Origin: Methanomassiliicoccales archaeon
Lineage (GTDB): Archaea > Thermoplasmatota > Thermoplasmata > RBG-16-68-12 > SOIM01
Length of the DNA stretch: 64,000 nt
NCBI GenBank assembly: GCA_030593295.1
Contig: JAUVHO010000004.1
Coordinates: forward strand, 1 to 64,000
Direction: 5' to 3'
Under the pieces are notes generated by a model. The model was given only the letters and a program-made list of their open reading frames with translations, was not told where the DNA came from and did not search any database. This document shows positions 20,254-28,985 of this stretch, one piece after another. The position numbers and the translations under genes are program-made. How positions within the stretch are numbered: the first letter of the stretch is position 1; each line of letters opens with the position of its first letter.

Positions 20254-21327
20254 TTAGAAGTCCTTGAGAGCCTTGGTTAGGTTCGCCAGACCCTCTTGAA
20301 GAGCTTCAGTGTTCATCCCGAAGCCCAGGCGGAAGTGTCCAGGAAGACCGAAGAACCGCCCTGGTCCGACTATGGCGTTGTGCTTCTCCGCAGCTACCTT
20401 GCCGAATTCCAGATCATCGATTCCGTTCAACCTGGGGAAGCAGAAATGCGTCCTGCTCTTGGCGTTGTACTCTACCAGATCGCTGCTTTCCAGCCACTCG
20501 TCCACAATTGGTCGGTTGGTGTTCACGAAACTCCAGGCCCTTTCAAGGATCTCGTCCTTCCTTTCGAAAGCCCACTTGGCCATCTCCTCGCTTGCTGAGG
20601 AGACCGCGACCGTCGTGTACTCTCTGAGGGTCTCGAACTTCTCCATGAGCTCCGGATTGGCCACTACCCACCCGAGCCTGAGCCCCGCCATGCTGAAGAC
20701 CTTGGATATGCTGGCTGTAACGATCATCCTGTCCGAGATGGATATCGCCGATGGTGAGGGGTCCTTCATCACATCCTTGAATATCTCGTCCACAAGAACG
20801 TACGCATCGTGCTCTTCGGCGGCCTCTGCTATTCTCTTGAGGTCCTCTTCGGGGATATTGACGCCGGTCGGATTGTGCGGGTTGCAGATGAGGGCATACT
20901 TCGCGCCTTTCCGTATCAGTTCCACAAGACCATCCGTATCGAACCCGAACCCATCCTCATATCTCCTCTCCAGAACGTCCACCTCGTACCCCAGACCTTT
21001 CGGTATCTCGGCAAGGGGCTCATAGGCGGGGTTCTCCACGACGAATCTCTCACCCTTCTCGAACAAAGCCATGCATACCAGGAAGTTGGCCTCTGAAGCT
21101 CCGACGGTGACCATCACGTTCTCCGTCTGAACGCCGTACTCCTTGGCCAGTGTCTCCCTCAAGGAAGGTTCGCCGAACGGGTACGCGACCGCGAGGTTCA
21201 TGTCGTCGAACTGCCGGCCGAACTCGGAGAATCTGTATCCCTCGATGTTGCTGGTGCAAACGTCAATCGCACCAGCCTTCCAGTAGTGCTCCAGCCACCT
21301 GAGGAGCCTGAAAGGGGGGAAGTTCAT
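20254..21327 (-). CDS. Class I/II PLP-dependent aminotransferase
   Basis: A 357-residue fold-type I aminotransferase. Visible landmarks: NPHNPTGV (substrate and cofactor contacts), VDEIFKDV with the Asp that pairs with the pyridine nitrogen, and SISKVFSMAGLRLGW with the Schiff-base lysine. The C-terminal FRLGFGM carries the substrate-carboxylate arginine. Closest in style to aspartate/aromatic aminotransferases; the exact substrate cannot be read. The ATG at 21327 is chosen because ACCTTAATCC lies 24-33 nt upstream, fitting a leaderless transcript; a TTG at 21342 is in frame. Confidence 0.88.
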   Translation of the reverse strand: MNFPPFRLLRWLEHYWKAGAIDVCTSNIEGYRFSEFGRQFDDMNLAVAYPFGEPSLRETLAKEYGVQTENVMVTVGASEANFLVCMALFEKGERFVVENPAYEPLAEIPKGLGYEVDVLERRYEDGFGFDTDGLVELIRKGAKYALICNPHNPTGVNIPEEDLKRIAEAAEEHDAYVLVDEIFKDVMKDPSPSAISISDRMIVTASISKVFSMAGLRLGWVVANPELMEKFETLREYTTVAVSSASEEMAKWAFERKDEILERAWSFVNTNRPIVDEWLESSDLVEYNAKSRTHFCFPRLNGIDDLEFGKVAAEKHNAIVGPGRFFGLPGHFRLGFGMNTEALQEGLANLTKALKDF

Positions 21328-21389
21328 GCGGTGGGAAATCAAATGAAAAGGGATTAAGGTTTCTCAACCGATCAAGAGGCCGAAATATC

Positions 21390-21405
21390 CTTTACAAACG
21401 TAAAG
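21390..21405. promoter_or_regulatory. Perfect palindrome upstream of copA, probable metal operator
   Basis: CTTTAC-AAAC-GTAAAG, 6-bp arms around a 4-bp centre, 58 nt upstream of the proposed copA start. The left half with two more bases (CTTTACAA) recurs before the DUF1573-ccdA operon (26290) and before the TRASH regulator gene (27644). The likely binder is the Lrp-TRASH regulator at 27686-28297; this is inference from shared occurrence. Confidence 0.6.
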
Positions 21406-21462
21406 AGGAATCGACATTTAGATAGGGAGTATTCTATATTCGGAGTAAAAGGAGGCCAGACC

Positions 21463-24003
21463 CTGCCCACCGAGAAGACGGACCTGAAGATCACCGGAAT
21501 GACCTGCGCCACGTGCGTCCAGACGATAGAGTCCAAATTGAGATCTACGCCAGGGGTGGAGAACGCCACCGTCAACCTGGGCACCGAGAGGAGCATGGCG
21601 GAGTACGATCCATCCATCACATCGCCGGAAGAGATAGTGAAGTCGATCGAGGAAGTGGGCTATGGGGTTCTGACCGAGGAAGTCACTCTCAACGTTGGAG
21701 GAATGACCTGCGCCACGTGCGTCCAGACCATCGAAGGGGTACTGAAGCAGACGCCTGGTGTGATATCGACAACGGCCAACCTGGCGACCGAGAAGGCTTG
21801 GGTCAAGTACAATCCAATAACCACCGGTCCGAAGGAGCTCATCAAGGCAATAGAGGCGGTCGGATACACTGCCAACCTGCCAGAGGACGAAGCGGTGAAG
21901 GACACCGAGAGGCTTGCGAGACAAATGGAGATCACCACCCAGAAGCGGAACCTGATAGTGGCGTTCATCATCATGCTGCCGGTGACGCTGATCAGCATGC
22001 GGACCGGGATGAGCGGCCCGTTCGAGGCCGTCGGTCTGGGGTTCATTCCGAATTACGACAACAATATCTGGTTCCTTTACGCCACATTCGTTCTTACCAC
22101 CATTTCGATGGCGTGGCCCGGAAGGCAGTTCTACGTCAGGGCCGCGAGAGGACTGAGGCACGGTAACGCTGACATGAACCTGCTGGTTGCGGCTGGCACC
22201 GGATCCGCATACGCTTTGAGCGTGGTGGCGACCTTCTTCGATCTTGGAGCTGGATACGAGCACGTCTACTACGACACGGCTGCAATGCTGATCATGTTCA
22301 TCATCCTGGGCAAGTACCTGGAGGCAATGGCCAAGGGGCGGACCTCGGACGCAATAAGGAAGCTCATCGGCCTTCAGGCGAAGACGGCCAGAGTGATCCG
22401 CGACGGCAAGGAGGCCGAGATCCTCGCGGAAGATGTGCTGGTGGGGGACATCGTCATAATCAAGCCTGGAGAGAAGATCCCTGTGGACGGCCTGGTCATC
22501 GAAGGACATTCCTCGGTCGACGAGTCCATGATCTCGGGAGAGAGCATCCCGGTGGAGAAGAAGGTCGGGGACGAGTGCATCGGTGCCACCTTGAACAAGA
22601 ACGGCCTGCTGAGGATACGCGCCACGAAGGTTGGAAAGGACACGGCTCTTGCCCAAATCGTGAAGCTGGTTGAGGATGCACAGACATCCAAACCTCCTGT
22701 TCAAAGGCTGGCCGACGTAGTTGCTGGACAGTTCGCGCTCACTGTGCTGATATTGGGTCTAGTTGCATTCTTCTTCTGGTTCTTCTATGGCTTTGGCGCC
22801 TACGGTGGATTCGGAACGCCATTCAGATTCTCTCTTCTAATATCCATAACAACGATAGTGATAGCTTGTCCATGTGCGATAGGACTGGCGACCCCAACGG
22901 CAGTGATGGTAGGAACGGGTCTGGGTGCTGAGAACGGGGTCCTCATAAAGGGTGGGGAAGCCCTGGAGAACGCCCACAAGCTGGACGTGGTCGTGTTCGA
23001 CAAGACCGGGACACTGACAGAAGGAAAGCCCTCCCTGACGGACGTTGTCATCTACGACAAGGGTACGACCGAGGCAGAGGTTCTGAGACTGGCCGCGGTC
23101 GCGGAGAAAGGATCCGAACACCCCCTCGGAGAGGCGATCGTGGAAGGCGCTGAGAAGAGGGGGATACAAGTTCACGATGCGGATGAGTTCAAGGCAATTC
23201 CAGGTAAGGGCGTCGAGGCTCAATTCGAAGGGAAGAGGATACTCCTGGGTACCAGGCATCTGATGGAATCCAATAACACTGATGTCAAGAACATGGAAGG
23301 ACAAATGTCCAAATTGGAGAACGATGGCAAGACCGTGATGATAGTATCGATCGACGACAGACCCACAGGCATAGTGGCGGTGGCGGATACGATAACGTCC
23401 TACGCCCCTGGGGCGGTCACTCAGCTGCAGAGCATGGGCATCGAGGTAGTAATGATCACAGGCGACAACCGGAGAACGGGAGAGGCGATCGCAAGACAAC
23501 TCGGTATCAAAAGGGTCCTCGCAGAGGTTCTCCCCCAGGACAAGGCAACGGAGATCAAGAGGCTGCAGAAGGGAGAGAAGAGAGTGGCGATGGTCGGGGA
23601 CGGCATAAACGACGCACCTGCGCTCACCCAGGCAGATATCGGGGTCGGGATAGGAAGCGGCACGGACGTCGCGATCGAGTCAGCTGACATCGTCCTCATC
23701 CGGAACGATGTGCGGGATGTGGTTTCAGCGATAAAGCTCAGCAAGAAGACCATGGGGAAGATCAAGCAGAACCTGTTCTGGGCTTTCGTCTACAATTCCG
23801 TGGGTATTCCAGTGGGCATGGGCATATTCTTCCCCGCGTTCGCATTCCTGGTCAACCCGGCACTGGCAGCGGCCTTCATGGCCATGAGCTCGGTGTCCGT
23901 GACTACTAATTCACTGTTACTGAGAAGGTACAAGGTCAGGGCGGCTGCGAAGAAGAAGAGGCCGAAAGCGGTCGGCGTTCCGGCGCCCGCACCGGGAGCG
24001 TGA
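21463..24003 (+). CDS. copA: Copper-exporting P1B-type ATPase with two HMA domains
   Basis: Pumps Cu(I) out of the cytosol using ATP. Two N-terminal heavy-metal-binding domains each carry GMTCATC; then membrane helices, the actuator SGES, the CPC metal site (ACPCAIG), the phosphorylation site DKTGTLT, the nucleotide-domain HP (SEHPLGE), GDGINDAP, and the Cu-type YN and MSS residues in the last helices. No ATG lies upstream in frame: the first ATG (21499) falls inside the first metal motif and would delete its first strand. A GGAGG at 21451-21455 followed 7 nt later by CTG (21463) suggests a CTG start, giving 846 residues. Overlaps the next gene by 1 bp. Confidence 0.93.
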   Translation: MPTEKTDLKITGMTCATCVQTIESKLRSTPGVENATVNLGTERSMAEYDPSITSPEEIVKSIEEVGYGVLTEEVTLNVGGMTCATCVQTIEGVLKQTPGVISTTANLATEKAWVKYNPITTGPKELIKAIEAVGYTANLPEDEAVKDTERLARQMEITTQKRNLIVAFIIMLPVTLISMRTGMSGPFEAVGLGFIPNYDNNIWFLYATFVLTTISMAWPGRQFYVRAARGLRHGNADMNLLVAAGTGSAYALSVVATFFDLGAGYEHVYYDTAAMLIMFIILGKYLEAMAKGRTSDAIRKLIGLQAKTARVIRDGKEAEILAEDVLVGDIVIIKPGEKIPVDGLVIEGHSSVDESMISGESIPVEKKVGDECIGATLNKNGLLRIRATKVGKDTALAQIVKLVEDAQTSKPPVQRLADVVAGQFALTVLILGLVAFFFWFFYGFGAYGGFGTPFRFSLLISITTIVIACPCAIGLATPTAVMVGTGLGAENGVLIKGGEALENAHKLDVVVFDKTGTLTEGKPSLTDVVIYDKGTTEAEVLRLAAVAEKGSEHPLGEAIVEGAEKRGIQVHDADEFKAIPGKGVEAQFEGKRILLGTRHLMESNNTDVKNMEGQMSKLENDGKTVMIVSIDDRPTGIVAVADTITSYAPGAVTQLQSMGIEVVMITGDNRRTGEAIARQLGIKRVLAEVLPQDKATEIKRLQKGEKRVAMVGDGINDAPALTQADIGVGIGSGTDVAIESADIVLIRNDVRDVVSAIKLSKKTMGKIKQNLFWAFVYNSVGIPVGMGIFFPAFAFLVNPALAAAFMAMSSVSVTTNSLLLRRYKVRAAAKKKRPKAVGVPAPAPGA

Positions 24004-24242
24004 TGAACGTGAAGGAAGGAAGCGGCAAGAAGATTGGCAACCTGGTGGCAAGCCTGGTTCTATCGGTGATCATGGCTTTGGTGTTCTATCTGGGTGCGAC
24101 GCAAGTGGAAGGTTCGGAAGGCGTTGATTTAATCGGTGGAACGATCTACACATTGGTTCTCTCGCTCATAATATTCCTGGCACTGGTTCCAAGGATCGCT
24201 GCAAGGTTCTCCCGAAGGGGAAGCATGACCAGCAGTAACTAG
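24003..24242 (+). CDS. Small two-helix membrane protein downstream of copA
   Basis: A 79-residue protein with two hydrophobic helices (about 11-30 and 45-63) and a basic C-terminus. Its ATG overlaps the copA stop by one base, so the two are surely cotranscribed and probably translationally coupled. Function unknown; a partner or assembly factor for CopA is a guess from position. Its 3' end overlaps the convergent ccdA-like gene by 4 bp. Confidence 0.75.
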   Translation: MNVKEGSGKKIGNLVASLVLSVIMALVFYLGATQVEGSEGVDLIGGTIYTLVLSLIIFLALVPRIAARFSRRGSMTSSN

Positions 24243-25570
24243 ACAAAGACCAGAAGGATTATCAGGCCTATCGCGACCATGGTGAGGCCGGAGAACAGTT
24301 TGATTTTGGAGGATTCCGATCTCTCCCAGTTGGTAAGCTTTCTGGCGACCGCCCTGTTGGATGTCGCAAAGAGGACGATAAGAAGGGGCAGTATGAACAT
24401 CAGATTGTAGACGTAAAGGTAGCTAATGCCCTCGAAGTAAGAGGTCTCGGACGCCAGCAGACCAAGAACTGCGACGTATATCCCACCCGAGCAGGGGAAG
24501 GTGCAAAGCCCGACCAGGAGCCCTGCAACGAGAGCAGAGGGAAGTGTCGCCTTGAATATCCAGGACTTGGCCCTCCCCCAGGTGCCCTTGGGCATGTGGA
24601 ACGAGAGAGGGAGGTTCGGGAAGAAGTACTGTGCCATGCTCAATGAACCCAGGATGATTAGCAGGTAGGACCCAACCATCGCCAACAGGTGCGGCTGCCC
24701 GCTGATGACTATCGCCCTAAGAAGACCAATCCCGATGAAGAAGTAAACAAAAAAGATGGCCAGAACATAGACCAACCCCATTTTCATGACGTTCAGCCGG
24801 GTCCGCCTGATCACGAACAAGAAGCTGATGAAGAAAAGGAGAACAGCGAACGCGCAGGGGTTGAGACCGTCCAAGAAGCCTGTGACCAGCACGAGTGGGA
24901 GGAGGTCCTCGTCCGCCTCGGAGGGACCTGTCCCAATATTCTTAGAGAACCACTGGAAGTATGTACTGATAGGTTCGTCTATCGGATACTCCTGAGCCTC
25001 CCCGTCGAACGCCCATGCCAGGTAGGTCGTGGGGTTCTTCATATCATCCTGGTAAACGAGTATCTTGTCGACGTTCAGCAGGCTGGAGTTCAGCAGTAGA
25101 TCATCGACCACATGCAGCGGGACATGCCCTTCCAGGACGAAGGTCGCATTCTTCTTGACGTAGGTCGCGATGTGGCTCTGGAGGTGGTTCGGCACACCCA
25201 GGTCCTCGTCCAAGGCGTTCATCTCCGAGCGGTACTTCCTTTCGTTGAGGTAGTCCTTCTTCACGACGTCGGTGATGCCGTCGTTCAGCAACGTCGGGAT
25301 GAGCTCATCGTCGATGTAGACGGCACATTCTCCGCATGCTTGGTTGTAGTATACCAGTGCCTGTCCTTCGTCAATGCTGACGCTCTCAGGCTCTTGAACT
25401 AGGTAAAAAGGGAGAATGGAGCCGGCGACCAGAATGGCAATCAAAGCTGTCACGATGACAACGAAAGTGAGGTTCTGGAATCTCTGGTCGGCCGGAGCCC
25501 GTTCAGCTTCGGTCCGTGAGGCTTCGCCCTCAATATCTTCGGGAACATCGTGGCAGGGTTCAGTGCTCAT
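24239..25570 (-). CDS. Thioredoxin-like/CcdA (DsbD-type) fusion membrane protein
   Basis: 443 residues. An N-terminal cytosolic stretch and anchor helix (about 33-56) precede an exported thioredoxin-like domain with a CGEC motif (79-82), then a six-helix CcdA/DsbD transporter domain with paired cysteines in LNPCAF and CTFPCSGG. CcdA proteins pass electrons from cytosolic thioredoxin across the membrane; here the fused domain would receive them. It overlaps the upstream DUF1573 gene by ATGA. Setting next to copA suggests keeping metal-binding cysteines of exported proteins reduced. Confidence 0.85.
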   Translation of the reverse strand: MSTEPCHDVPEDIEGEASRTEAERAPADQRFQNLTFVVIVTALIAILVAGSILPFYLVQEPESVSIDEGQALVYYNQACGECAVYIDDELIPTLLNDGITDVVKKDYLNERKYRSEMNALDEDLGVPNHLQSHIATYVKKNATFVLEGHVPLHVVDDLLLNSSLLNVDKILVYQDDMKNPTTYLAWAFDGEAQEYPIDEPISTYFQWFSKNIGTGPSEADEDLLPLVLVTGFLDGLNPCAFAVLLFFISFLFVIRRTRLNVMKMGLVYVLAIFFVYFFIGIGLLRAIVISGQPHLLAMVGSYLLIILGSLSMAQYFFPNLPLSFHMPKGTWGRAKSWIFKATLPSALVAGLLVGLCTFPCSGGIYVAVLGLLASETSYFEGISYLYVYNLMFILPLLIVLFATSNRAVARKLTNWERSESSKIKLFSGLTMVAIGLIILLVFV

Positions 25571-26193
25571 GTCATCACGTTTGCGGTGAGGTCCACCTGA
25601 ACCTCCGGGTTGAATGGATCGTTGCTCTTGATGTAGACGGCTCTTTGAACGGCTCCCGAATCAGGATGTAGGTCCGAATCGTAACGGACCTCGAGAATGG
25701 CACTTTCCCTGGGCAGGATGTTCATACTCCAGTCGCTCGGGTTGTTGTGCATGCCGAAGATCGGGCTGGTTATCCCTCGGTACTTGACGACCGCAGAAGT
25801 GCAGCCGCATGAAGTGGAGACGCCAGTAAGTTTCAGGTCAACGTCCCCGGAGTTCCATATCTGGAATGTGGCAGTGGAAACGCCCCTGGGTATGTTACCG
25901 AAGTCGTAATCGGTGGGACTGACCTCGATGCTCGGATGGTCAAGGGCCACATACCAAGTATAGAGGAGACCGATCGAGATGACCAATATGGCTATGATCA
26001 CTATCGCCGCGACAACCTTCTTGGCGCCAGGGGACATTGGAGCCTTGGAAGATCTCTTGCGCCGCAGCTTTTCCTCGACCATTCTGGAGTAGTCTTTTGT
26101 GGACCCGTCATTGGGATGGACGTTCTTCAGATGACGAGGCATATTGTCGACCTTCACGTTGATACCGCAAACGGGACACTCGTCATAGTCCAT
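25567..26193 (-). CDS. Zinc finger-TM-DUF1573 protein
   Basis: 208 residues from the ATG at 26193 (an upstream in-frame start at 26259 would add low-complexity residues). Order: N-terminal C2H2-like finger (CPVCGINVKVDNMPRHLKNVH), basic linker, one membrane helix (about 58-80), then an exported DUF1573/ASH-like beta-sandwich (SPTDYDFGNIPRG...SCGCTSA). The CGC motif in DUF1573 proteins is a probable thiol or metal site. A zinc finger on the cytosolic side of such a protein is unusual. Forms an operon with the CcdA fusion (4-bp overlap). Confidence 0.8.
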   Translation of the reverse strand: MDYDECPVCGINVKVDNMPRHLKNVHPNDGSTKDYSRMVEEKLRRKRSSKAPMSPGAKKVVAAIVIIAILVISIGLLYTWYVALDHPSIEVSPTDYDFGNIPRGVSTATFQIWNSGDVDLKLTGVSTSCGCTSAVVKYRGITSPIFGMHNNPSDWSMNILPRESAILEVRYDSDLHPDSGAVQRAVYIKSNDPFNPEVQVDLTANVMT

Positions 26194-26289
26194 ACAAATC
26201 CATCCCCAGGAGCCATTTGATTCAGAGCTGTTGGACCTCGAAAGGCCTCCTCCAACCATTCAATGTGTTAGGATTTGATATGGCTTCTT

Positions 26290-26336
26290 CTTTACAATGA
26301 GAAAGCCAGTTCCAACGTTCGTTGAAGTATGTAAAG
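26290..26336. promoter_or_regulatory. CTTTACAA operator-like sites upstream of DUF1573-ccdA
   Basis: CTTTACAATGAGAAAG at 26290-26305 shares its left half and CTTTACAA with the copA palindrome; its right half matches 4 of 6. A second half-site, GTAAAG, lies at 26331-26336. Both sit about 100-140 nt before the DUF1573 start in the 26194-26396 gap. Weaker than the copA site. Confidence 0.4.
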
Positions 26337-26396
26337 CCGTATCGCAAAAGCTGCAGAACTGGCCAGATGTCCGATTCAAAAGGGAAGGCCGCTGGC

Positions 26397-26789
26397 CTAT
26401 CCCATCATCCCGCAACCATCATGATCTTCTTCGTGTTGATCTTCTTCGTGTTCCTCAGAGTGCTCATGCATCTCTTCCATGCAGTCTTCATGATGCTCTT
26501 GGTGTTCCTCGCACTCCTCATATTGATGTTCTTCGCATTCCTCGTTGTGCTCGTGTTCGTGATTGGCATGCGTGCCATCATGATCATGTTCCATACCGCA
26601 ATATCCGTCGCCCATGCCGTCCATCATGTCGCCGGTCATCATACCAGTACCCACCATACCAGTACCCACCATACCAGCGCCCGTCAGACCGCCACCGATC
26701 ATTCCTCCGTTCATAGCAACGGCTCCCGCGACAGCGCCGGCACTTAACACCGATCCCACGACGAGAGCTATTATCCAACCGCTTTGCAT
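26397..26789 (-). CDS. Exported His/Met/Cys/Glu-rich metal-binding protein
   Basis: A 130-residue protein with an N-terminal helix (WIIALVVGSVLSAGAVAGAVAM) that exports or anchors it, a Gly/Met stretch with three tandem GTGM-type units (15-bp repeats in the DNA near 26639-26690), then a C-terminal half made almost only of His, Glu, Met, Asp and Cys (for example HDHDGTHANHEHEHNEECEE). Such sequences chelate Cu, Zn or Ni. GAGGTGACC just before the ATG is a strong ribosome binding site. Its start region matches the protein at 28412-28870, and each is followed upstream by a membrane winged-helix gene. Confidence 0.85.
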   Translation of the reverse strand: MQSGWIIALVVGSVLSAGAVAGAVAMNGGMIGGGLTGAGMVGTGMVGTGMMTGDMMDGMGDGYCGMEHDHDGTHANHEHEHNEECEEHQYEECEEHQEHHEDCMEEMHEHSEEHEEDQHEEDHDGCGMMG

Positions 26790-26864
26790 ATTTGGTCACC
26801 TCTGACCCGCGTCCTTTGACACAGGGTCCCATTACTATTTGCTGAACAGGTTTAAGTTCCCTTC

Positions 26865-26880
26865 GTGAAAGAGATTTCAC
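26865..26880. promoter_or_regulatory. GTGAAA-N4-TTTCAC palindrome, operator
   Basis: A perfect 6-4-6 palindrome (centre GAGA) between the membrane winged-helix gene and the His-rich protein gene, just upstream of a GAACTTAAAC TATA-like box for the latter. The same motif occurs at 28946-28961 in the same position of the paralogous gene pair. Likely bound by the adjacent winged-helix regulator. Confidence 0.6.
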
Positions 26881-26903
26881 TTTTCTGAGAAATGCCCAAG
26901 AAA

Positions 26904-27452
26904 TCACTTCCCTATGTCCTTCGAGACGCGCACCAGATTTGTCGATCCGAACCTTTCTCGGACGATCAGTCCCTTCCTCTCCAGCTTATCTAGCAACCGA
27001 GTGACCTTGGCCCTTGAGAAGACGCCCTCGGCCACCAAGTCCTTCTGGAGCACCTCGCCACCGGCATCCACGATCCTGCGGAACATCTTCCTTTCATCGC
27101 CTGCCAGAAGCCTCAGGGTGAGCCTGTGCATGTCCTCTTCGGTGACGTTCTCAGTTCCAACTTCGGTCTGTGGGTGTTGGTCAGGCACATAGGGCTGAGC
27201 CTGGGCGACCGGAGCCTCACGCGGCCTCGTCGCTATTATGAGAATGAGTGCGACAACGACAAGCAGCACGCCGAAAAGGGCGATGTAAGTGCCAACTGGA
27301 AAGCCTGTGCTCTCGTCCTGATGCATCATGCCCCCCATTATGCTCTCATTGTTCACCGAGGCCCATACGAGACCGACGAACACCAGGGCGATGGCGCCAG
27401 CCAGGAGAGATGGAAGTATCAAGTTGTTATTCCGATTCGAAACCTCAGCCAT
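26904..27452 (-). CDS. Membrane-anchored winged-helix regulator with Met/His loop
   Basis: 182 residues. Two N-terminal membrane helices flank a short outside loop (NNESIMGGMMHQDESTG) rich in Met and His; a Pro/Gln linker leads to a cytosolic MarR-like winged helix (DERKMFRRIV...VTRLLDKLERKGLI). The plan is a one-component receptor: a metal-ligand loop outside, DNA binding inside. The start MAEV at 27452 is chosen over 27470; GCTTAAGTA lies 31-38 nt upstream. Its paralogue at 28986-29549 has a loop lacking Met. It probably controls the neighbouring His-rich protein. Confidence 0.82.
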   Translation of the reverse strand: MAEVSNRNNNLILPSLLAGAIALVFVGLVWASVNNESIMGGMMHQDESTGFPVGTYIALFGVLLVVVALILIIATRPREAPVAQAQPYVPDQHPQTEVGTENVTEEDMHRLTLRLLAGDERKMFRRIVDAGGEVLQKDLVAEGVFSRAKVTRLLDKLERKGLIVRERFGSTNLVRVSKDIGK

Positions 27453-27643
27453 GGTTTCCCCACGTCTCAATACTCAAGACCCGTACTTAAGCGTTGCAAT
27501 TCCCAAATGTGAAGGACGGAGCGGGTGAGAGGTTTTTCCCCTGGGGCCGGTGTGTATTACTCGCCCGTCGAGGGGGCGCGGCTCGGTCTAGTTCTGCCAG
27601 AATGGGACACAGATTGACATCCGTAAGGATTCCACCCCAACCT

Positions 27644-27660
27644 CTTTACAAAGGTTTAAG
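27644..27660. promoter_or_regulatory. CTTTACAA site overlapping the TATA box of the TRASH regulator gene
   Basis: CTTTACAAAGGTTTAAG: the left half equals the copA operator half, and the right part (TTTAAG, 27655-27660) lies 26-31 nt before the ATG, where a leaderless TATA box belongs. Binding here would block transcription initiation, consistent with autoregulation. Confidence 0.5.
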
Positions 27661-27685
27661 AAGGACGCCGAATCATCAAATAGGC

Positions 27686-28297
27686 ATGGAAATCGACGAG
27701 ATAGATGCCAAGATCCTTCTCATGCTGCAATCGAACGGCAGGCTCTCATTCCGAGATATCGCGAAAAAGACGGGGATCAGCACGCCCACGGTGAGCGCAA
27801 GGGTGAAGGGACTCGAGGAGCGGGGAGTGATAAGAGGATATTTGGCCGATATCGATCCGCAGACGATCAACGAGACGATATCGATAGTCACACTGCAGTG
27901 CAGACCCAAGGATCTGGAATCGGTCTCGAACCTTCTCTCAGAACAGGAGAATGTGAGAGAGGTCATGGTCCTGAGCGGTTCAAAGATCACGGCAAGGCTG
28001 GTGCTGGAGTCCGAGGGAAAACTGGATACATTCCTTGGTTGGCTGGAAAGTCTAGAGAACATAGACAACTACGATATAGAGAGGGGCATCAGAACGATAA
28101 AGAAAGAACCCGACGCGATCATCATGGAGGGTATTCAGATAGTGATACCTTGTTATGAGTGCCGGAAGCCGATAATGGACAATCCGGTGACCGAGAAGAT
28201 AGACGGAAGGGTCCATTACCTCTGCTGTGGATCCTGCCTGAAGCTCTACAAGGACAGATACCAGCATTTGAAGAAGGGGGCATCGATCTCCAAGTAG
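27686..28297 (+). CDS. Lrp-type regulator with C-terminal TRASH domain
   Basis: 203 residues. An N-terminal Lrp/AsnC helix-turn-helix (DAKILLMLQSNGRLSFRDIA), a middle ligand-type alpha/beta domain (about 65-150), and a C-terminal TRASH/YHS-like metal domain (CYEC...CCGSC near 155-185). Known archaeal regulators of this build (CopR/CopT type) sense copper and control a copper ATPase. The ATG at 27686 fits a leaderless transcript; earlier in-frame starts read through non-coding-looking sequence. Its targets here are probably its own gene, copA and the DUF1573-ccdA operon, based on shared CTTTACAA sites. Confidence 0.88.
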   Translation: MEIDEIDAKILLMLQSNGRLSFRDIAKKTGISTPTVSARVKGLEERGVIRGYLADIDPQTINETISIVTLQCRPKDLESVSNLLSEQENVREVMVLSGSKITARLVLESEGKLDTFLGWLESLENIDNYDIERGIRTIKKEPDAIIMEGIQIVIPCYECRKPIMDNPVTEKIDGRVHYLCCGSCLKLYKDRYQHLKKGASISK

Positions 28298-28379
28298 AAG
28301 AGCGGTCGCCGAGAAGTGTTTCCCTGATCATCGTTTCTGTGTGGTCTCGAGGTTGGCTTCGAAGAAAAGAAGAAAGAAA

Positions 28380-28396
28380 CGGGGCGTTAAGCCCCG
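28380..28396. terminator. Hairpin between convergent genes
   Basis: CGGGGC-GTTAA-GCCCCG, a 6-bp GC stem with a 5-nt loop in the 114-bp gap between the TRASH regulator gene and the convergent acidic-protein gene. There is no long T-run, so termination is plausible rather than shown. A wider 7-bp inverted repeat (GCGGTCG at 28302, CGACCGC at 28404) surrounds it. Confidence 0.4.
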
Positions 28397-28411
28397 ATTG
28401 GTTCGACCGCA

Positions 28412-28870
28412 CTACGGGTCTTCGACCTGGCCAATCTGTTTCTTGTGTTTGAACTTGTACTTGGCGTCCTCGTCCATGTTCTCGTGCTTGTACTGGTACT
28501 TCTCCCCGTCCTGGTCGCCGTTCTCCTCCTTCAACTGAAACTTCTCGCATTCGCCGTCATGTGTTCGGTTCTGCTTCCTGTCCTGCAGGCGGTCCTGCTG
28601 CTGGAGAGGGTTCTCTTCGCACTCAGGGTCTCGATCTCGGTTGCGTTGTCTTGTCTGCTCCTGAGGCATGTCCCCCAGCCTGTATTCGTGCTGGTACTCC
28701 TCCCCATCTTGATCACAGACACCATCTCCCATGGGCGAGGTCTCAATCACCACATCATCCTGAGTGATGTAGTCCGTAGACTCCCCCACATCCATGGCAA
28801 CAGCGCCCACTATCGCGCCTCCTCCCAGTATCGCACTGAGCAAGAGGGCCCACATCCATGTAGTTCTCAT
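28412..28870 (-). CDS. Exported charged repeat protein
   Basis: 152 residues from the ATG at 28870 (GGAGATGAAAG upstream). The N-terminal helix (WMWALLLSAILGGGAIVGAVAM) matches that of the His-rich protein at 26397-26789, so they are paralogues with divergent bodies. The body is very rich in Asp, Glu, Gln, Lys and Arg and contains degenerate units such as DQDGEEYQHEY, DGECEKFQLKE, DQDGEKYQYKH and DEDAKYKFKHK, which resemble short acidic cation-binding loops. It has few Met/His, so its ligand may be Ca or Mg rather than copper. Confidence 0.75.
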   Translation of the reverse strand: MRTTWMWALLLSAILGGGAIVGAVAMDVGESTDYITQDDVVIETSPMGDGVCDQDGEEYQHEYRLGDMPQEQTRQRNRDRDPECEENPLQQQDRLQDRKQNRTHDGECEKFQLKEENGDQDGEKYQYKHENMDEDAKYKFKHKKQIGQVEDP

Positions 28871-28945
28871 TTCTCTTTCATCTCCTGCCCGCGCCTCACG
28901 CGCAGGGCATTTCATAATTAGGTTGAAACGGTACTTGGATTGTTC

Positions 28946-28961
28946 CTGAAACACGTTTCAC
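28946..28961. promoter_or_regulatory. CTGAAA-N4-TTTCAC palindrome, operator
   Basis: Inverted repeat TGAAA-CACG-TTTCA with one outer mismatch, matching 26865-26880 in arm sequence and 4-bp spacing. It lies between the winged-helix gene (stop at 28986) and the charged repeat protein gene, the same relative position as in the other pair. Confidence 0.6.
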
Positions 28962-28985
28962 TTGGCTGAAATGTGGATGAAAAAA

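Noticed and set aside
21418-22704. 428-codon minus-strand frame opposite copA
   Set aside because: Antisense shadow of the conserved copA frame; composition and repeats mirror the HMA motifs.
26297-26747. Plus-strand frames opposite the His-rich protein
   Set aside because: Their His/Ser/Thr and hydrophobic runs are mirror images of the minus-strand repeats; the minus strand has the signal helix and ribosome site.
28302-28410. Small insertion bounded by GCGGTCG/CGACCGC
   Set aside because: A 7-bp inverted repeat over 109 bp is within chance, with no target duplication or gene inside.
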